A DNA stretch of 56,319 nucleotides, from the NCBI GenBank assembly GCA_024693025.1, contig JAILLS010000102.1, positions 1 to 56,319 on the forward strand. Direction: 5' to 3'. A model generated the notes under the pieces. That model was given only the letters and a program-made list of their open reading frames with translations, made no database searches and was not told where the DNA came from. This stretch comes from Succinivibrio sp. Lineage in GTDB: Bacteria; Pseudomonadota; Gammaproteobacteria; Enterobacterales; Succinivibrionaceae. The position numbers and the translations under genes are program-made. How positions within the stretch are numbered: the stretch's first letter is position 1; every line of letters begins with the position of its first letter. This document shows, one piece after another, positions 28,166 through 38,022 of the stretch.

Positions 28166-28751
28166 AGTTCTCACCTAATTTAACTCCAGCTGCAAAGGCC
28201 TGTTTATTGACCTCTACAAACTTTTCCTTAACCTTCTTTTCTATCTCTGCAACCACCAGACTCTGCGCGACCCCAAGAGCCCCAAGGCCGCAGGCAATCC
28301 CCAGCATAATGATGTTGAAAAACTTCACTGAGCCAAAAGGTCTGCAGATCTCATGTGAATCCACCACATAGGTCTGGAGGTAATGCTGCTGCAGATAGGC
28401 CGTCATTTCGCTGCCGTCATAGCCTGTCTCCTTAAGACTCTCGGTAATCGGCTTGACGGGATGAGAATTTACGATCACTATTCCGTCAGCTTTAAGATAA
28501 TTCAGATTTCTCACCGCTTCAGCAGGCTCAAAGGAGAGCATCAGATCTCCTCGTCCCTCCGGGATCAGAGGAGAGAACACCGCCCTGCCGACCCGGATGT
28601 GACTGGTCACACTGCCGCCCCGCTGTGCCATGCCGATGGTTTCAGCCGAGTGCACCACCTCACCGTCAGCCATGAAGGCTGAAGCAATCAGCTTGGAGGA
28701 CAGCACCGTACCCTGACCGCCCACCCCGCATATCAGTATATTTCTATCCAT
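28152..28751 (-). CDS. iorB: Indolepyruvate:ferredoxin oxidoreductase, beta subunit
   Basis: Gamma/delta-type subunit of a 2-oxoacid:ferredoxin oxidoreductase, 199 residues. GVGGQGTVLSSKLIA at the N-terminus and MAQRGGSVTSHIRVG are family signatures. It overlaps iorA by eight bases and the ligase by 14, so the three genes are translationally coupled. It works only with IorA. Confidence 0.93.
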   Translation of the reverse strand: MDRNILICGVGGQGTVLSSKLIASAFMADGEVVHSAETIGMAQRGGSVTSHIRVGRAVFSPLIPEGRGDLMLSFEPAEAVRNLNYLKADGIVIVNSHPVKPITESLKETGYDGSEMTAYLQQHYLQTYVVDSHEICRPFGSVKFFNIIMLGIACGLGALGVAQSLVVAEIEKKVKEKFVEVNKQAFAAGVKLGENYATN

Positions 28752-30549
28752 GTTGTACTTTCTCTATCGCTCTGTGCGGACAAATCTGCGAGCAGAGGGT
28801 GCAGCCGACGCACAGACTTTCATCAATCACCGTCTGACCGTGGTCCATGCTGATGGCCGGGCAGCCTAACTTCTTAATGCAGATCCCGCAGTTTTTGCAT
28901 TTAGCATTGATGACACATTTTTCCTTTGACTTCACGATGCTGATGCAGGGTGAACGGAAGATGATGGCCTTAACCCCTCTAAGCTTGGCGCAGGCTTTGA
29001 CTGCCGCCACCGAGGCCTTGAGATCATTCGGATCAACTATCTCAAGTTTTGCCACCCCAAGACCTTCCAGAATCTTTTCAATCTTCAGCTTGTCTACATA
29101 GCTGCCCATCAGATTGAAGCCCGTGCCGGGATGCGGCTGATGCCCGGTCATCGCCGTGGTCGCATTGTCAAGAATACACACGATGATATTCGCTTCATTG
29201 TAGATGGCATTGACAATCCCGGTGATGCCTGAGGCAAAGAAGGTTGAATCTCCGATAAAGGCAAAGGAGACCGCCTCAGGATCGGTGTGAGAGAAGCCCT
29301 GCGCCATGGTAATACCTGCTCCCATGCACAGACAGGTGTCCACCATGTCAAGCGGCTGGGCATTACCCAGGGTATAGCACCCGATATCCCCGCAGTAATA
29401 GGCCTTCTGTTTTTTCATGGCGACCTTTACTGCATAGAAGGCTCCGCGATGAGGACAGCCTGCGCAGAGGACCGGAGGTCTCTGCGGCAGAGCTGGCAGA
29501 TCAGATCTGCAGGCAATAGCCTGAGGAGCAACACGTCCATAAAACCTGTCAAGAATCTGTGCACACAGCCTGACATTCAGCTCTCCAGCATGAGGGACAT
29601 CTCCTGAAAGCTTGCCTCTGATTGTGACTTTCAGCTGATGTCTGCCGGCAGTCCTCAGCAGAGCTTCCTCAACAAGCGGACTTAATTCTTCAAGACAGAG
29701 CACCTCATCCCTGCCGCTTAGGATCTGCAGCGCAAACTCTTCAGGAAACGGGAAGGCCGTGCCAAGCTGCACCAGCGTCATTTCCTGATGCTCCTGCTGA
29801 TATTCCCTGGCATAGGAATAGCTTATACCGGAGGCAAACACCGCCCTGCGCGCCTGCCTGTTCCCCTCCAGCACCGTATTGAAGCGATAGTGTGACAGCT
29901 CGGTTGCAAGCTGTACATTTCTCTTTTCGATAAGCTCATGATTTCTTAAAGACAGCTTCGGGAAGATCACCCATTTGGAGCTGTCCTTAATAAAGCCTTC
30001 TGCACTCTTAGGGGCATAGTGCTCATCAAATTCGATGGCGGCATAGCCATGACAGACCCGGGTGGTCGGACGCAGAATCACCGGAGTGTGATACTGCTCA
30101 GACAGACTGAAGGCATCCTGCACCATTAAAAAGGCCTGCTCTGGAGATGCCGGATCAAACACGGGGATCCTGGCAAAGGAGGCAAAGCGGCGGGTATCCT
30201 GTTCAGTCTGAGAGGAGATAGGACCAGGGTCGTCTGCCACCACAATGACCATGCCGCCCTTGACCCCGACATAGGCAAGGCTCATCAGCGGATCTGAGGC
30301 GACATTAAGCCCCACCTGCTTCATGGTCACAAGAGATCTGAAGCCGGCATAGGAGGCACTGGCACAGACCTCCATGGCCGCCTTTTCATTGACCGACCAT
30401 TCAAGATGCACCCCATCATGAGGAACATGAAAAATAGTCTCGATGATCTCAGTGGAGGGGGTGCCAGGATAACCTGCCACCATTTTTACTCCTGAACACA
30501 GCGCCCCAAGACCTATGGCACTGTTTCCCATTACGTATTCTTTTTTCAT
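28744..30549 (-). CDS. iorA: Indolepyruvate:ferredoxin oxidoreductase, alpha subunit
   Basis: TPP- and iron-sulfur enzyme that oxidatively decarboxylates aryl-pyruvates to aryl-acetyl-CoA, reducing ferredoxin; oxygen-sensitive in studied members. About 601 residues: N-terminal PFOR-like pyrimidine-binding domain (GYPGTPSTEI), a TPP-binding domain with CAGCPHRGAF, GDIGCYTLG and GDSTFFASG, and a C-terminal pair of 4Fe-4S clusters (CKNCGICIKKLGCP and CVGCTLCSQICP). The start is uncertain: ATG 30549 has no clear ribosome site, and ATG 30534 is also possible. A sign of anaerobic life. Confidence 0.93.
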   Translation of the reverse strand: MKKEYVMGNSAIGLGALCSGVKMVAGYPGTPSTEIIETIFHVPHDGVHLEWSVNEKAAMEVCASASYAGFRSLVTMKQVGLNVASDPLMSLAYVGVKGGMVIVVADDPGPISSQTEQDTRRFASFARIPVFDPASPEQAFLMVQDAFSLSEQYHTPVILRPTTRVCHGYAAIEFDEHYAPKSAEGFIKDSSKWVIFPKLSLRNHELIEKRNVQLATELSHYRFNTVLEGNRQARRAVFASGISYSYAREYQQEHQEMTLVQLGTAFPFPEEFALQILSGRDEVLCLEELSPLVEEALLRTAGRHQLKVTIRGKLSGDVPHAGELNVRLCAQILDRFYGRVAPQAIACRSDLPALPQRPPVLCAGCPHRGAFYAVKVAMKKQKAYYCGDIGCYTLGNAQPLDMVDTCLCMGAGITMAQGFSHTDPEAVSFAFIGDSTFFASGITGIVNAIYNEANIIVCILDNATTAMTGHQPHPGTGFNLMGSYVDKLKIEKILEGLGVAKLEIVDPNDLKASVAAVKACAKLRGVKAIIFRSPCISIVKSKEKCVINAKCKNCGICIKKLGCPAISMDHGQTVIDESLCVGCTLCSQICPHRAIEKVQHG

Positions 30550-31078
30550 GGTTAGCGTGATTGATTTGAATATCTGTGTATAGGACAGGTTATTTTCGCA
30601 TAAATTTAGGCTGTCGCTACCAAATACAGCAGAGCTTAGAAAAATTTTACCTAGAGCTAGGCTCAAGCGCTACTTTGCTTTGCAGGCAGTTTCGCATAAG
30701 CACAGGCTCTCTGCTGCACGGCTCTAAGTAAAACCCATGCAGGCATTTGACAGTATTTAGTAGAAGATACTTACAGATCATTAGGTTAGTCTTATATTGT
30801 GTAGCAATATGCATTAAGAGTCAGAACCGCTTTAAACCCTGACCTCCGATTGCCTGTAAAAAAACGGCAGGCAGGAGCAAATTTCTGCTGTTCTTTTGCG
30901 GCTCTTTTTCGACACGCATCGCAATTTATCTGCATTTGTGGCAAAATTAGGCATTATTTTTTATTTAGCGCAAATAAGCAGAACTGCGCTATACACTAAG
31001 GTCCTTACTCACATAACAGAGTAGCTAACTTTAAGCCTTATTCCTAAGGTGCAGTTCTCAGGCTGGAGCATATCAAGA
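30550..31078. other. Divergent intergenic region between iorA and leuS
   Basis: A 529-base gap. It holds a perfect seven-base inverted repeat TAGCGCA-N12-TGCGCTA (30966-30991) adjoining a TATACA hexamer, about 90 bases before leuS, and a possible weak promoter TTACAG-16-TATATT near 30770-30797. No T-box, leader peptide or structured RNA was recognised. Confidence 0.35.
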
Positions 31079-33673
31079 ATGGCTGAAACCAAAGTCCCTT
31101 ATAATCCACAAGAAATCGAGCCGCTCGTGCAGCAGTACTGGGCTGACCATCAGACCTTTGCGGCCAAAGAAGATCCTAGCAAAGAGAAATATTACTGTCT
31201 CGTCATGTTCCCTTACCCTTCAGGGCGTCTGCACATGGGGCATGTGCGTAACTATACCATCGGCGATGTGATTGCCCGCTATCAGAGACTGTGCGGCAAG
31301 AACGTCTTAAATCCGATCGGCTGGGATGCCTTCGGCATGCCTGCCGAAAATGCCGCCATCAAGAATAACCGTCAGCCTGGCGAGTGGACCTATGAAAACA
31401 TCCGCTATATGAAAGGACAGTTAAAGTCCCTGGGTCTTGCCTATGACTGGGAGCGCGAGGTGGCCACCTGCCGTCCTGAATACTTCAAATGGGAACAGCA
31501 ATTCTTCACGGAACTTTATAAAAAGGGGCTGGCCTACAAAAAGCTGTCCACGGTCAACTGGTGTCCGGTCGATCACACCGTGCTGGCCAATGAGCAGGTA
31601 GAAGACGGCTGCTGCTGGAGATGCGGCACCAAGGTGGAGCAGCGTGAAATCCCGCAGTGGTATCTTAAGATCACCGACTATGCTCAGGAACTTCTGGACG
31701 ATATTGACCAGCTTGAGGGCTGGCCTGAGCGCGTCAAGACCATGCAGCGCAACTGGATTGGCCGCTCTGAAGGTCTGAATATTACCTTCAAGGTGGAAGG
31801 TCAGAGCGAGACCTTCACCGTCTATACCACCAGACCTGATACCTTCATGGGTATTACCTATGTGGCAATTTCCGCCAATCATCCGCTGGCCAAGCTTGCC
31901 TGTGAGCATAATCCTGAGCTGGAGGCCTTCTGCAAGGAATGCCGCACCCATAAGTTTGCCGAAGCAGATCTGGCCACCATGGAAAAGAAAGGCATGCCGA
32001 CCGGTCTGTATGCCATCCATCCTTTAAACGGCCGCAAGGTGCCTATCTATGTGGCCAACTTCGTGATCATGGACTACGGTACCGGCGCCGTGATGTCGGT
32101 TCCTGCCCACGATCAGCGCGATTATGAGTTTGCCAAGAAATACGGTCTTGACATCATTCCGGTGATCAGACCAGAAGACGGCAGCGAGCCTGATTTATCT
32201 CAGCAGGCCTTTACCGAGCATGGTATTGCCTATAATTCAGGCGAATTCGACGGTCTTAATTTCAGTGAGGCCTGTGAGGCAATTGCTCAGAAACTGGTGA
32301 GCATGGGAGTAGGTGAGAAGAAGGTGAATTTCAGACTGCGCGACTGGGGTATTTCCCGTCAGCGCTACTGGGGTGCGCCAATCCCGATGCTGACTTTGGA
32401 CAGCACCGGAGAGCTGGTGCCTGAGAAGGCAGAAAATCTGCCGGTCACCCTGCCTGAAAATGTCAAGATTGACGGCGTCATCTCTCCGCTTAAGACTGAT
32501 GAGAGCTGGTATAAGACCACCTATGAGGGACAGAGCGCCACCCGGGAAACCGATACCTTTGATACCTTTATGGAATCTTCCTGGTACTTTGCCCGCTACT
32601 GCTCAGCCCGTGATGACAAGGAAATGTTCAACAAGGACGCTGCTGACTACTGGCTGCCGGTCGATCAGTACATCGGCGGTATTGAGCATGCCGTGCTCCA
32701 TCTGCTGTATGCCCGCTTCTTCTTCAAGCTTCTGCGTGATGCCGGCATGGTAAAATCCGATGAGCCTTTCAAGCGTCTGCTCTGTCAGGGCATGGTGCTG
32801 GCTGATGCCTATTACTATGTCAACTCCGAAGGCACGAAGATCTGGGTCAATCCTTTAGAGGTTGACGCCAGCCGTGATGACAAGGGCAATATTCTCAAAG
32901 CCGTGGACAGAGAAGGACATGAGCTGCATCATGAGGGCATGATTAAGATGTCCAAGTCCAAGTCCAACGGCATCGATCCTGAAGAGATGGTGAAGCTCTA
33001 TGGTGCCGACACCGTCAGACTCTTTATGATGTTCGCCTCTCCTGCAGAACTGACCCTCGAATGGCGTCAGTCCGGAGTCGAAGGCTCACAGCGCTTCCTG
33101 CGCAAGCTCTGGTCACAGGTTGAAGATGTCATCGCCCTGGGTACTCCGCCTGCCTTAGATAAGCAGGCCCTGAATGCTGAACAGCGCAAGCTGCGGCATG
33201 AACTGCACACCACCATTGAAAAGGTGACTGACGATATCGGCAGAAGACAGACCTTCAATACCGCCATTGCCGCGGTCATGGAGCTGCTCAATGCCGTGAG
33301 CAGATTCAAGGGCACCGATCCGCAGAGCATCGCTCTGCTGCATGAGATCTATAATAATGTAGTGCTCCTGCTCTACCCTATCACTCCGCATATCTGCTTT
33401 AAGCTCTGGGAGAAGCTGGGCAATCAGGGCTGCATCGATGACTGCAGCTGGCCACAGCCTGATCCTGAGGCGCTGAAGGCTGAAGATGTGCTGGTGGTGA
33501 TCCAGGTCAACGGCAAGGTCAGAGCCAGACTGAATATCTCCCCTGAACTTGAGGAGGATAAGGTGCTGGCCATGGCTCTGGATCTGCCTGATGTTAAGAA
33601 ATATCTTGACGGCAAGACCCTCAAGAAGACCATCTATGTGAAGAATCGTCTGGTGAATCTTGTCGCAGTCTAA
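31079..33673 (+). CDS. leuS: Leucyl-tRNA synthetase
   Basis: Class Ia synthetase, 864 residues from ATG 31079 (E. coli 860); an upstream GTG at 31049 lacks a good ribosome site. The HIGH motif is HMGH near residue 52, the KMSKS motif is at about 622-627, and an editing (CP1) domain with the TTRPDT motif lies between, followed by the zinc-like CPVD...CWRCG region and anticodon-binding domain. First gene of leuS-lptE-holA-nadD. Confidence 0.98.
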   Translation: MAETKVPYNPQEIEPLVQQYWADHQTFAAKEDPSKEKYYCLVMFPYPSGRLHMGHVRNYTIGDVIARYQRLCGKNVLNPIGWDAFGMPAENAAIKNNRQPGEWTYENIRYMKGQLKSLGLAYDWEREVATCRPEYFKWEQQFFTELYKKGLAYKKLSTVNWCPVDHTVLANEQVEDGCCWRCGTKVEQREIPQWYLKITDYAQELLDDIDQLEGWPERVKTMQRNWIGRSEGLNITFKVEGQSETFTVYTTRPDTFMGITYVAISANHPLAKLACEHNPELEAFCKECRTHKFAEADLATMEKKGMPTGLYAIHPLNGRKVPIYVANFVIMDYGTGAVMSVPAHDQRDYEFAKKYGLDIIPVIRPEDGSEPDLSQQAFTEHGIAYNSGEFDGLNFSEACEAIAQKLVSMGVGEKKVNFRLRDWGISRQRYWGAPIPMLTLDSTGELVPEKAENLPVTLPENVKIDGVISPLKTDESWYKTTYEGQSATRETDTFDTFMESSWYFARYCSARDDKEMFNKDAADYWLPVDQYIGGIEHAVLHLLYARFFFKLLRDAGMVKSDEPFKRLLCQGMVLADAYYYVNSEGTKIWVNPLEVDASRDDKGNILKAVDREGHELHHEGMIKMSKSKSNGIDPEEMVKLYGADTVRLFMMFASPAELTLEWRQSGVEGSQRFLRKLWSQVEDVIALGTPPALDKQALNAEQRKLRHELHTTIEKVTDDIGRRQTFNTAIAAVMELLNAVSRFKGTDPQSIALLHEIYNNVVLLLYPITPHICFKLWEKLGNQGCIDDCSWPQPDPEALKAEDVLVVIQVNGKVRARLNISPELEEDKVLAMALDLPDVKKYLDGKTLKKTIYVKNRLVNLVAV

Positions 33674-33686
33674 TTAAGGAGATCTT

Positions 33687-34499
33687 GTGCGCATCTACAC
33701 TTATCTGCTCTGTGCCCTGGTGGGTATGGTTCTGACCTTGCTGCCTGGCTGTGGTTTTCATCTGCCTGCTGAGCATCAGCTCTCTACCACTATTCCTAAG
33801 CTGAATGTGACCGGGGCATATCAGTCACGTTTCTACAAGCAGGTTGTGCTGCTGCTTGAAGCACAGGGAGTTGAGGTCAATGCCCAGAACAGCGGTTTCA
33901 CCCCGCAGGCATCAGAAGAGATCCCGACCTTAAGTATTCCGGAGCCTAAGGTTGAGGTGCCGCTGGTAGCGGTCAGCTCTCTGGCTGACGGACTTCAGTA
34001 TGCGATTATCGTCTCCTACGCCACCACGCTGAGCATTCCGCATCATCGTCCGATCCTCATGCGCAATGCACTCACCCGCTCCATGCTGAAAAAAGCAGGA
34101 CGGGCTCTGGCCTCTGACAATGAAAGAGAAATTGTTACCAATGAGACTATCGATGAGCTGGCACAGCAGCTGGTAACCAGACTTGCCTATCTCGGCAGGC
34201 TCTCTGATCCTAGCTCACCGGATGCCACTCCGGCTGAGCTTCTGATCTCCAAAGACGGCAGCACCAAGGATCTTAATCTGCCAGAGCAGCTGCCGCAGGG
34301 CTTAACCCTGATTGAGGCTCTGCAGTATCAGGAAGCGGCTGAACGCAGTGCGGCTAAGGCAACGCCTGGACTCAATCGGGATCTTGATGAGCTCAACAAC
34401 GGTCAGGTGGTCCTCGACCGTTCCCGCTATCAGCTGCCTAAGGTCAAACCGCAGCGCGTCCATGAGGCCCCTGCTTCTCTGACGGTTGATGGCATCTAG
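33687..34499 (+). CDS. lptE: LPS-assembly lipoprotein LptE
   Basis: Outer-membrane lipoprotein that plugs the LptD channel for LPS insertion. The signal peptide ends in LLPGC, so Cys22 is the lipidated residue. The LptE core (about 22-175) has the weak family pattern of YAIIVSYATTLSI and later helices. At 270 residues it is longer than E. coli LptE (193); the last ~85 residues, rich in Pro, Gln and charged residues, look like an added tail. GTG start 33687 after AAGGAG. Position between leuS and holA fixes the call. Confidence 0.88.
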   Translation: MRIYTYLLCALVGMVLTLLPGCGFHLPAEHQLSTTIPKLNVTGAYQSRFYKQVVLLLEAQGVEVNAQNSGFTPQASEEIPTLSIPEPKVEVPLVAVSSLADGLQYAIIVSYATTLSIPHHRPILMRNALTRSMLKKAGRALASDNEREIVTNETIDELAQQLVTRLAYLGRLSDPSSPDATPAELLISKDGSTKDLNLPEQLPQGLTLIEALQYQEAAERSAAKATPGLNRDLDELNNGQVVLDRSRYQLPKVKPQRVHEAPASLTVDGI

Positions 34500-34502
34500 G
34501 CT

Positions 34503-35633
34503 GTGGTAAATCTCTTCATCCTCTCCTCTGACTCGACACTGCTCAAGCAGGATCGCTCAGAGGAGCTTATGCGTGAAGCCCGCAGGCTCTATCCGCATGC
34601 TCAGCTCAAGCTGTACACGCATCTCGATTTTCAAAGCACGGGAGAAGCCAACTTAAAAGAGCTGCAGACCGATCTGCTCGATCTCGGACTCTTCTCAGGC
34701 TTCAGCTTTGACTCAAGCAATCCAGAAGAAGCCGCCCTGTTTGATGACAAGCTCATCCTCAAAATCTATCTTAAGGATCTGGACAAAACAGCCGCCCAGG
34801 TTCTCCATCTGCTGGGCGGTCCCAGACGGCAGGGTGTGTTTATTATTGTCGATCTGCCCCGCTTTGCTAAAAGCTATGTCACTCAGGCCAAAAACTGGGT
34901 GCCCAAGCTGCCTAAGGGTTCAGTCGAGACTCAGGTCAAGGCGGCGCTTGCCTATCTGCGCGGCGAAGGCAGTGAAGTGGAGTTTATCTATCCCCCTGAG
35001 GGAGCGGCCCTGCAGGAGTGGACACAGCGCCGTGCGGCGCACTATCAGGTACAGCTGACCGGCAGAGCGCTTGGCTATCTGTGCAGTGCCTCAGAAGGCA
35101 ATCTCATGTCCATCGATCAGTGCCTCAAGCTGTTCAGCATTACGCATAAAGGCGCACAGATAGATCTTGAAGAGTTAAGCCATGTACTGCAGAGCGACAG
35201 CCGCTATTCAGGCTATGAACTGCCAGAAGCGGTGTTTAATGCCGACTCCCTAAGAGCGCTGAATATCATCAAATCCATGCTCAATCAGTCAAGTTCTGAG
35301 CTTGAAGCACTGGGCCTGCTCATCAGCAGACTTGATCAGGCGCTAAAGGTTCTTGTCAGGGCCCGCGATGAGCAGATTGACAAGCTTAATCCCTACTCCT
35401 CTGAGGTAAGTGATTTTTTCAGACGCGAGCGCGTGATGTCGCTTAATCTGCGCAAGGCTCTGCTGAAGGCAGCAAAATTTCTGCCGCCTGAATTTCTCAG
35501 CTATATCTGCCGGGAGCTTGAAAGCGCCTCACGCAGCTATCTGCAGTTTGACAGTAAAAATGCCTGTATTCATCTGCAGAATATCTGCATGTGTGTAGGC
35601 AATCGGCAGATCATGCAGTTTGAGGGACTATGA
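34503..35633 (+). CDS. holA: DNA polymerase III, delta subunit
   Basis: Clamp-loader wrench subunit. The sequence is divergent, but the 376-residue length, the AAA-like first half, the helical QVQLTGRALGYLCSASEGNLMSIDQCLKLFS segment matching E. coli HolA (VLCYCYEGNLLALAQALERLS) and the location between lptE and nadD support it. GTG start three bases after the lptE stop; the stop overlaps nadD as ATGA. Confidence 0.9.
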   Translation: MVNLFILSSDSTLLKQDRSEELMREARRLYPHAQLKLYTHLDFQSTGEANLKELQTDLLDLGLFSGFSFDSSNPEEAALFDDKLILKIYLKDLDKTAAQVLHLLGGPRRQGVFIIVDLPRFAKSYVTQAKNWVPKLPKGSVETQVKAALAYLRGEGSEVEFIYPPEGAALQEWTQRRAAHYQVQLTGRALGYLCSASEGNLMSIDQCLKLFSITHKGAQIDLEELSHVLQSDSRYSGYELPEAVFNADSLRALNIIKSMLNQSSSELEALGLLISRLDQALKVLVRARDEQIDKLNPYSSEVSDFFRRERVMSLNLRKALLKAAKFLPPEFLSYICRELESASRSYLQFDSKNACIHLQNICMCVGNRQIMQFEGL

Positions 35634-36274
35634 AGATAGGACTGTTTGGCGGGGCTTTTAACCCGGTGCATACCGATCATCTCACCATCGCTCACAGCTG
35701 TCTTGACCGACTTGAGCTTGACCGTCTGCTGCTCATCCCCAACTCTTTTCCGCCCCATAAGGATACCTGCAAGGTAAGCTATGCCCATAGGCGCGCCATG
35801 CTGGAGCTGGTCATCAGAGATGAGCCCCGGCTTGAAATCTGCGATATTGAACAGGATCCGCACGAGAAGCATTACAGCTTTAAGACCTGTGAAACCCTGC
35901 GGGCAAACTTTGGTCCTGACTGCAGGCTCTTTTTTATCATGGGGGCTGACAGTCTGCTCTATCTTGATGAATGGTATCGGGGGCTTGAACTTATCACGCT
36001 TGCCAATCTGGTCGTGACCAACCGTGTGGGCTATGAGCTTAAGGGCTTAAAGCCTGTGCTGCAGGATTTTGTCAGACGCTGTCACACAGAGCTGCCTAAC
36101 AATCCTGCCTCTGAGAATTTCAGACCGCAGGGCGGACTTTACCTGCTTAACTGCCCCTTAAACGAGGTTTCCTCAAGCTCCATAAGATTAAAGCTCCAGC
36201 AGGGACAAAAACCTGTGGAGCTTGCAGCAGAGGTCTATGCCTATATCAGGGCACAGCACCTCTATGAAGAATAG
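35630..36274 (+). CDS. nadD: Nicotinate-nucleotide adenylyltransferase
   Basis: Forms deamido-NAD from nicotinate mononucleotide and ATP. The N-terminal GLFGGAFNPVHTDHL holds the HxxH nucleotidyltransferase motif, FIMGADSLLYLDEWY is the substrate loop and EVSSSSIRLKLQQG is the C-terminal ISSTxIR-like motif. 214 residues. Overlaps holA by four bases. It ends six bases from the convergent hns gene, with no terminator between. Confidence 0.96.
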   Translation: MKIGLFGGAFNPVHTDHLTIAHSCLDRLELDRLLLIPNSFPPHKDTCKVSYAHRRAMLELVIRDEPRLEICDIEQDPHEKHYSFKTCETLRANFGPDCRLFFIMGADSLLYLDEWYRGLELITLANLVVTNRVGYELKGLKPVLQDFVRRCHTELPNNPASENFRPQGGLYLLNCPLNEVSSSSIRLKLQQGQKPVELAAEVYAYIRAQHLYEE

Positions 36275-36280
36275 AACAGT

Positions 36281-36691
36281 CTATTCCTGAATACGGTAGT
36301 ATTCCTTATCGCGGCCTTCTGCATCTAACAGCTGCTTGAAGAGCTTAGGGATCTTGCCCTGACCGGTCCACTCATTGACTGAGCCGTCTAAAGCGGTATA
36401 ACGATACTTAGGCTTCATCGTACGTCTTGGCTTCTTGCCGCCCTTGCTCTCGCCCTGTGAGGTGTAAGCATTGAACTCCTCAAGGGTCAGGCCTAATTCA
36501 TTCATATTAGCCAGCACGCTCTGGAATTTGGCCTCACGCTGAGCCTGCTTAGCCTGCTCTTCCTCTTCACGTGCCTGAAATTCATATTTAATCTGCTCTA
36601 GATTTTCGATGATTTTATTTAAATCTGCATAGGTAGCATTTTTCAAAACCGATCTTAAGGAACGCAGATTAAGTAATAATTTTAAATCCAT
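36281..36691 (-). CDS. hns: H-NS family nucleoid protein
   Basis: A 136-residue xenogeneic silencer. N-terminal helices and a coiled-coil (about 15-70) drive oligomerisation; the C-terminal DNA-binding domain has KPKYRYTALDGSVNEWTGQGKIPK, matching the H-NS consensus with its AT-hook-like TWTGQGRxP loop. The ATG follows TAGGAGT. It is preceded by a very AT-rich region and perfect palindromes, which suggests autoregulation or control by another factor. Confidence 0.94.
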   Translation of the reverse strand: MDLKLLLNLRSLRSVLKNATYADLNKIIENLEQIKYEFQAREEEEQAKQAQREAKFQSVLANMNELGLTLEEFNAYTSQGESKGGKKPRRTMKPKYRYTALDGSVNEWTGQGKIPKLFKQLLDAEGRDKEYYRIQE

Positions 36692-36750
36692 AAATAACTC
36701 CTAAAAGACTCTCAAGCATAGGTTTTAGTTACCTAGGCTGCGCTTGAAGA

Positions 36751-36769
36751 TAACCTTAAGTTAAGGTTA
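36751..36769. promoter_or_regulatory. Perfect 19-base palindrome in the hns promoter region
   Basis: TAACCTTAA-G-TTAAGGTTA, arms of nine around a single centre base, ending 60 bases before the hns start. It overlaps the predicted transcription start of the -10 at 36772, so it is well placed for repression. Confidence 0.5.
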
Positions 36770-36771
36770 AC

Positions 36772-36799
36772 ATATTAAGCTCAAAATAATCTAAACTAA
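36772..36799 (-). promoter_or_regulatory. Candidate hns promoter
   Basis: On the minus strand TTAGTT, a 16-base spacer, then TAATAT. Hexamers are weak, but position and A/T context fit. The palindrome at 36751-36769 would lie at about -4 to +15. Confidence 0.35.
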
Positions 36800-37028
36800 C
36801 AAGAACCACACACAGCTATATTATAGTTAGTAATCTTTAGTTAAGCAAGATGCTTAAAGTAATTCTTAATCTAATCCAGCATATAATCAGTCAGACATAA
36901 TTAGACTGATAAAATCAGGATAAAATCAGGTAAAGATTAGTTACATGATAATTTAAAAAACAATTTTTGCCGCGTTAAAGTTTAATAAAAAAAATTAAAT
37001 TATAAAATGATGCCCAGGTAGAGCTTTT

Positions 37029-37042
37029 CCTTAAGCTTAAGG
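37029..37042. promoter_or_regulatory. Second CCTTAA/TTAAGG palindrome upstream of hns
   Basis: CCTTAAGCTTAAGG, a perfect 14-base palindrome with the same half-sites (CCTTAA and TTAAGG) as the one at 36751-36769, but a spacer of two in place of one. It lies about 270 bases further upstream. Confidence 0.4.
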
Positions 37043-37865
37043 CAGTCTATTACTGCTTAAAACCTGCGACTTTCGTTAATTATTCTAACCTATCCTGTTA
37101 AAATAAGTACGACTAAATATATAGTTATCAGAAAAAGTGGGGATTTTTTTCAAGTTTAGAGTGCTTTTTTACAGACTCTAGATAATCACTTTTATCCTCT
37201 AATATGTGGTTAAAAAACTTTGTTTGTAACACTCAGGTCTAATATCTAATGAATTTAAGATAACACTCCAAGATTAAGTTAAAAAAAAGCTTAACAGAGT
37301 AAACCTTAAAAGCTTAGAGATCAGGATGAGAAATAGATTGGTTGCGGATATAATCACGCTCTTCATTCACTCTGTCTAAACTTAAGCTAATGCATCTAAA
37401 GTTGCATTTGAGCTGCGCTTTCAGTCTTTCTTTTGCGCTGCAGGGCCTAGCAGTTGGCCAGGGTATAAGTCCTGCTTTGCGTCTCACATGCTCCGCGCTC
37501 TAAGATTAGTTAAGCCTATCCGGCACTTTTATTCAGCTCACCTAGAGTGCACCGGTCATTTGGTGCCTGGGCTCAGGCAGTGAATAATCAGCTGCAGCTT
37601 AAGCTTATTTTTACTCTTTGCTAGAGCTGAACAAGACTTGAGTAATCCTGTAAACTGTTTATGCAAGCCAAAGCCTAAGCATCTGTCCTTGGTCTCAGTT
37701 TTCAAATGCAGGCAGGAGGGCACCGCCAGCACAGAAGGCCTCTTAACAGGCTGCCACTGTGCTCACCGCAGCAGAACTCTGTTTAAGTCAGTTACCGCTA
37801 AGATGCCGGCAGCATAGGCGTTAAGCGCACCTCTATACGCTTTTTTAAATTATTTAAAAAAACCG

Positions 37866-37894
37866 TTGACAGCCTGTTTTTTGCTCCGTATAAT
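37866..37894 (+). promoter_or_regulatory. Consensus sigma-70 promoter for tRNA-Asn
   Basis: TTGACA, exactly 17 bases, TATAAT: both hexamers perfect. It is followed by AAGCC and lies 40 bases before the mature tRNA. Confidence 0.97.
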
Positions 37895-37934
37895 AAGCCT
37901 CGTTTTCAGGACTTCTGGAAACACTTTCTTGAGT

Positions 37935-38010
37935 TCCTCCTTAGTTCAGTCGGTAGAACGGCGGACTGTTAATCCGTATGTCGCTGGTTCAAGTCCAGTA
38001 GGAGGAGCCA
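37935..38010 (+). tRNA. tRNA-Asn (GUU anticodon)
   Basis: 76 bases including an encoded CCA end. Acceptor stem TCCTCCT / AGGAGGA, D-loop with AGTTCAGTCGGTAGA, anticodon loop CTGTTAA (anticodon GTT) and T-loop GGTTCAAGTCC. It differs from E. coli tRNA-Asn at only a few positions, mainly in the acceptor stem and T arm. Confidence 0.98.
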
Positions 38011-38022
38011 AGAGAAAGTCAG

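Larger units (their letters stand above)
36692..37865. other. Large noncoding region between hns and tRNA-Asn
   Basis: About 1.17 kb without a credible gene. From 36692 to about 37380 it is strongly A/T-rich with A- and T-tracts, as seen upstream of autoregulated hns genes; from about 37380 to 37800 composition becomes more GC-balanced but still has no reading frame with a ribosome site. Short direct repeats such as ATAAAATCAGG twice near 36910-36930 occur. No known RNA family was recognised. Confidence 0.5.

Noticed and set aside
30800..30920. Hairpin-rich stretch upstream of leuS, considered as a small RNA or leucine attenuator
   Set aside because: Stems are only five or six bases, there is no T-rich terminator directly after them, and no leader peptide with Leu codons.
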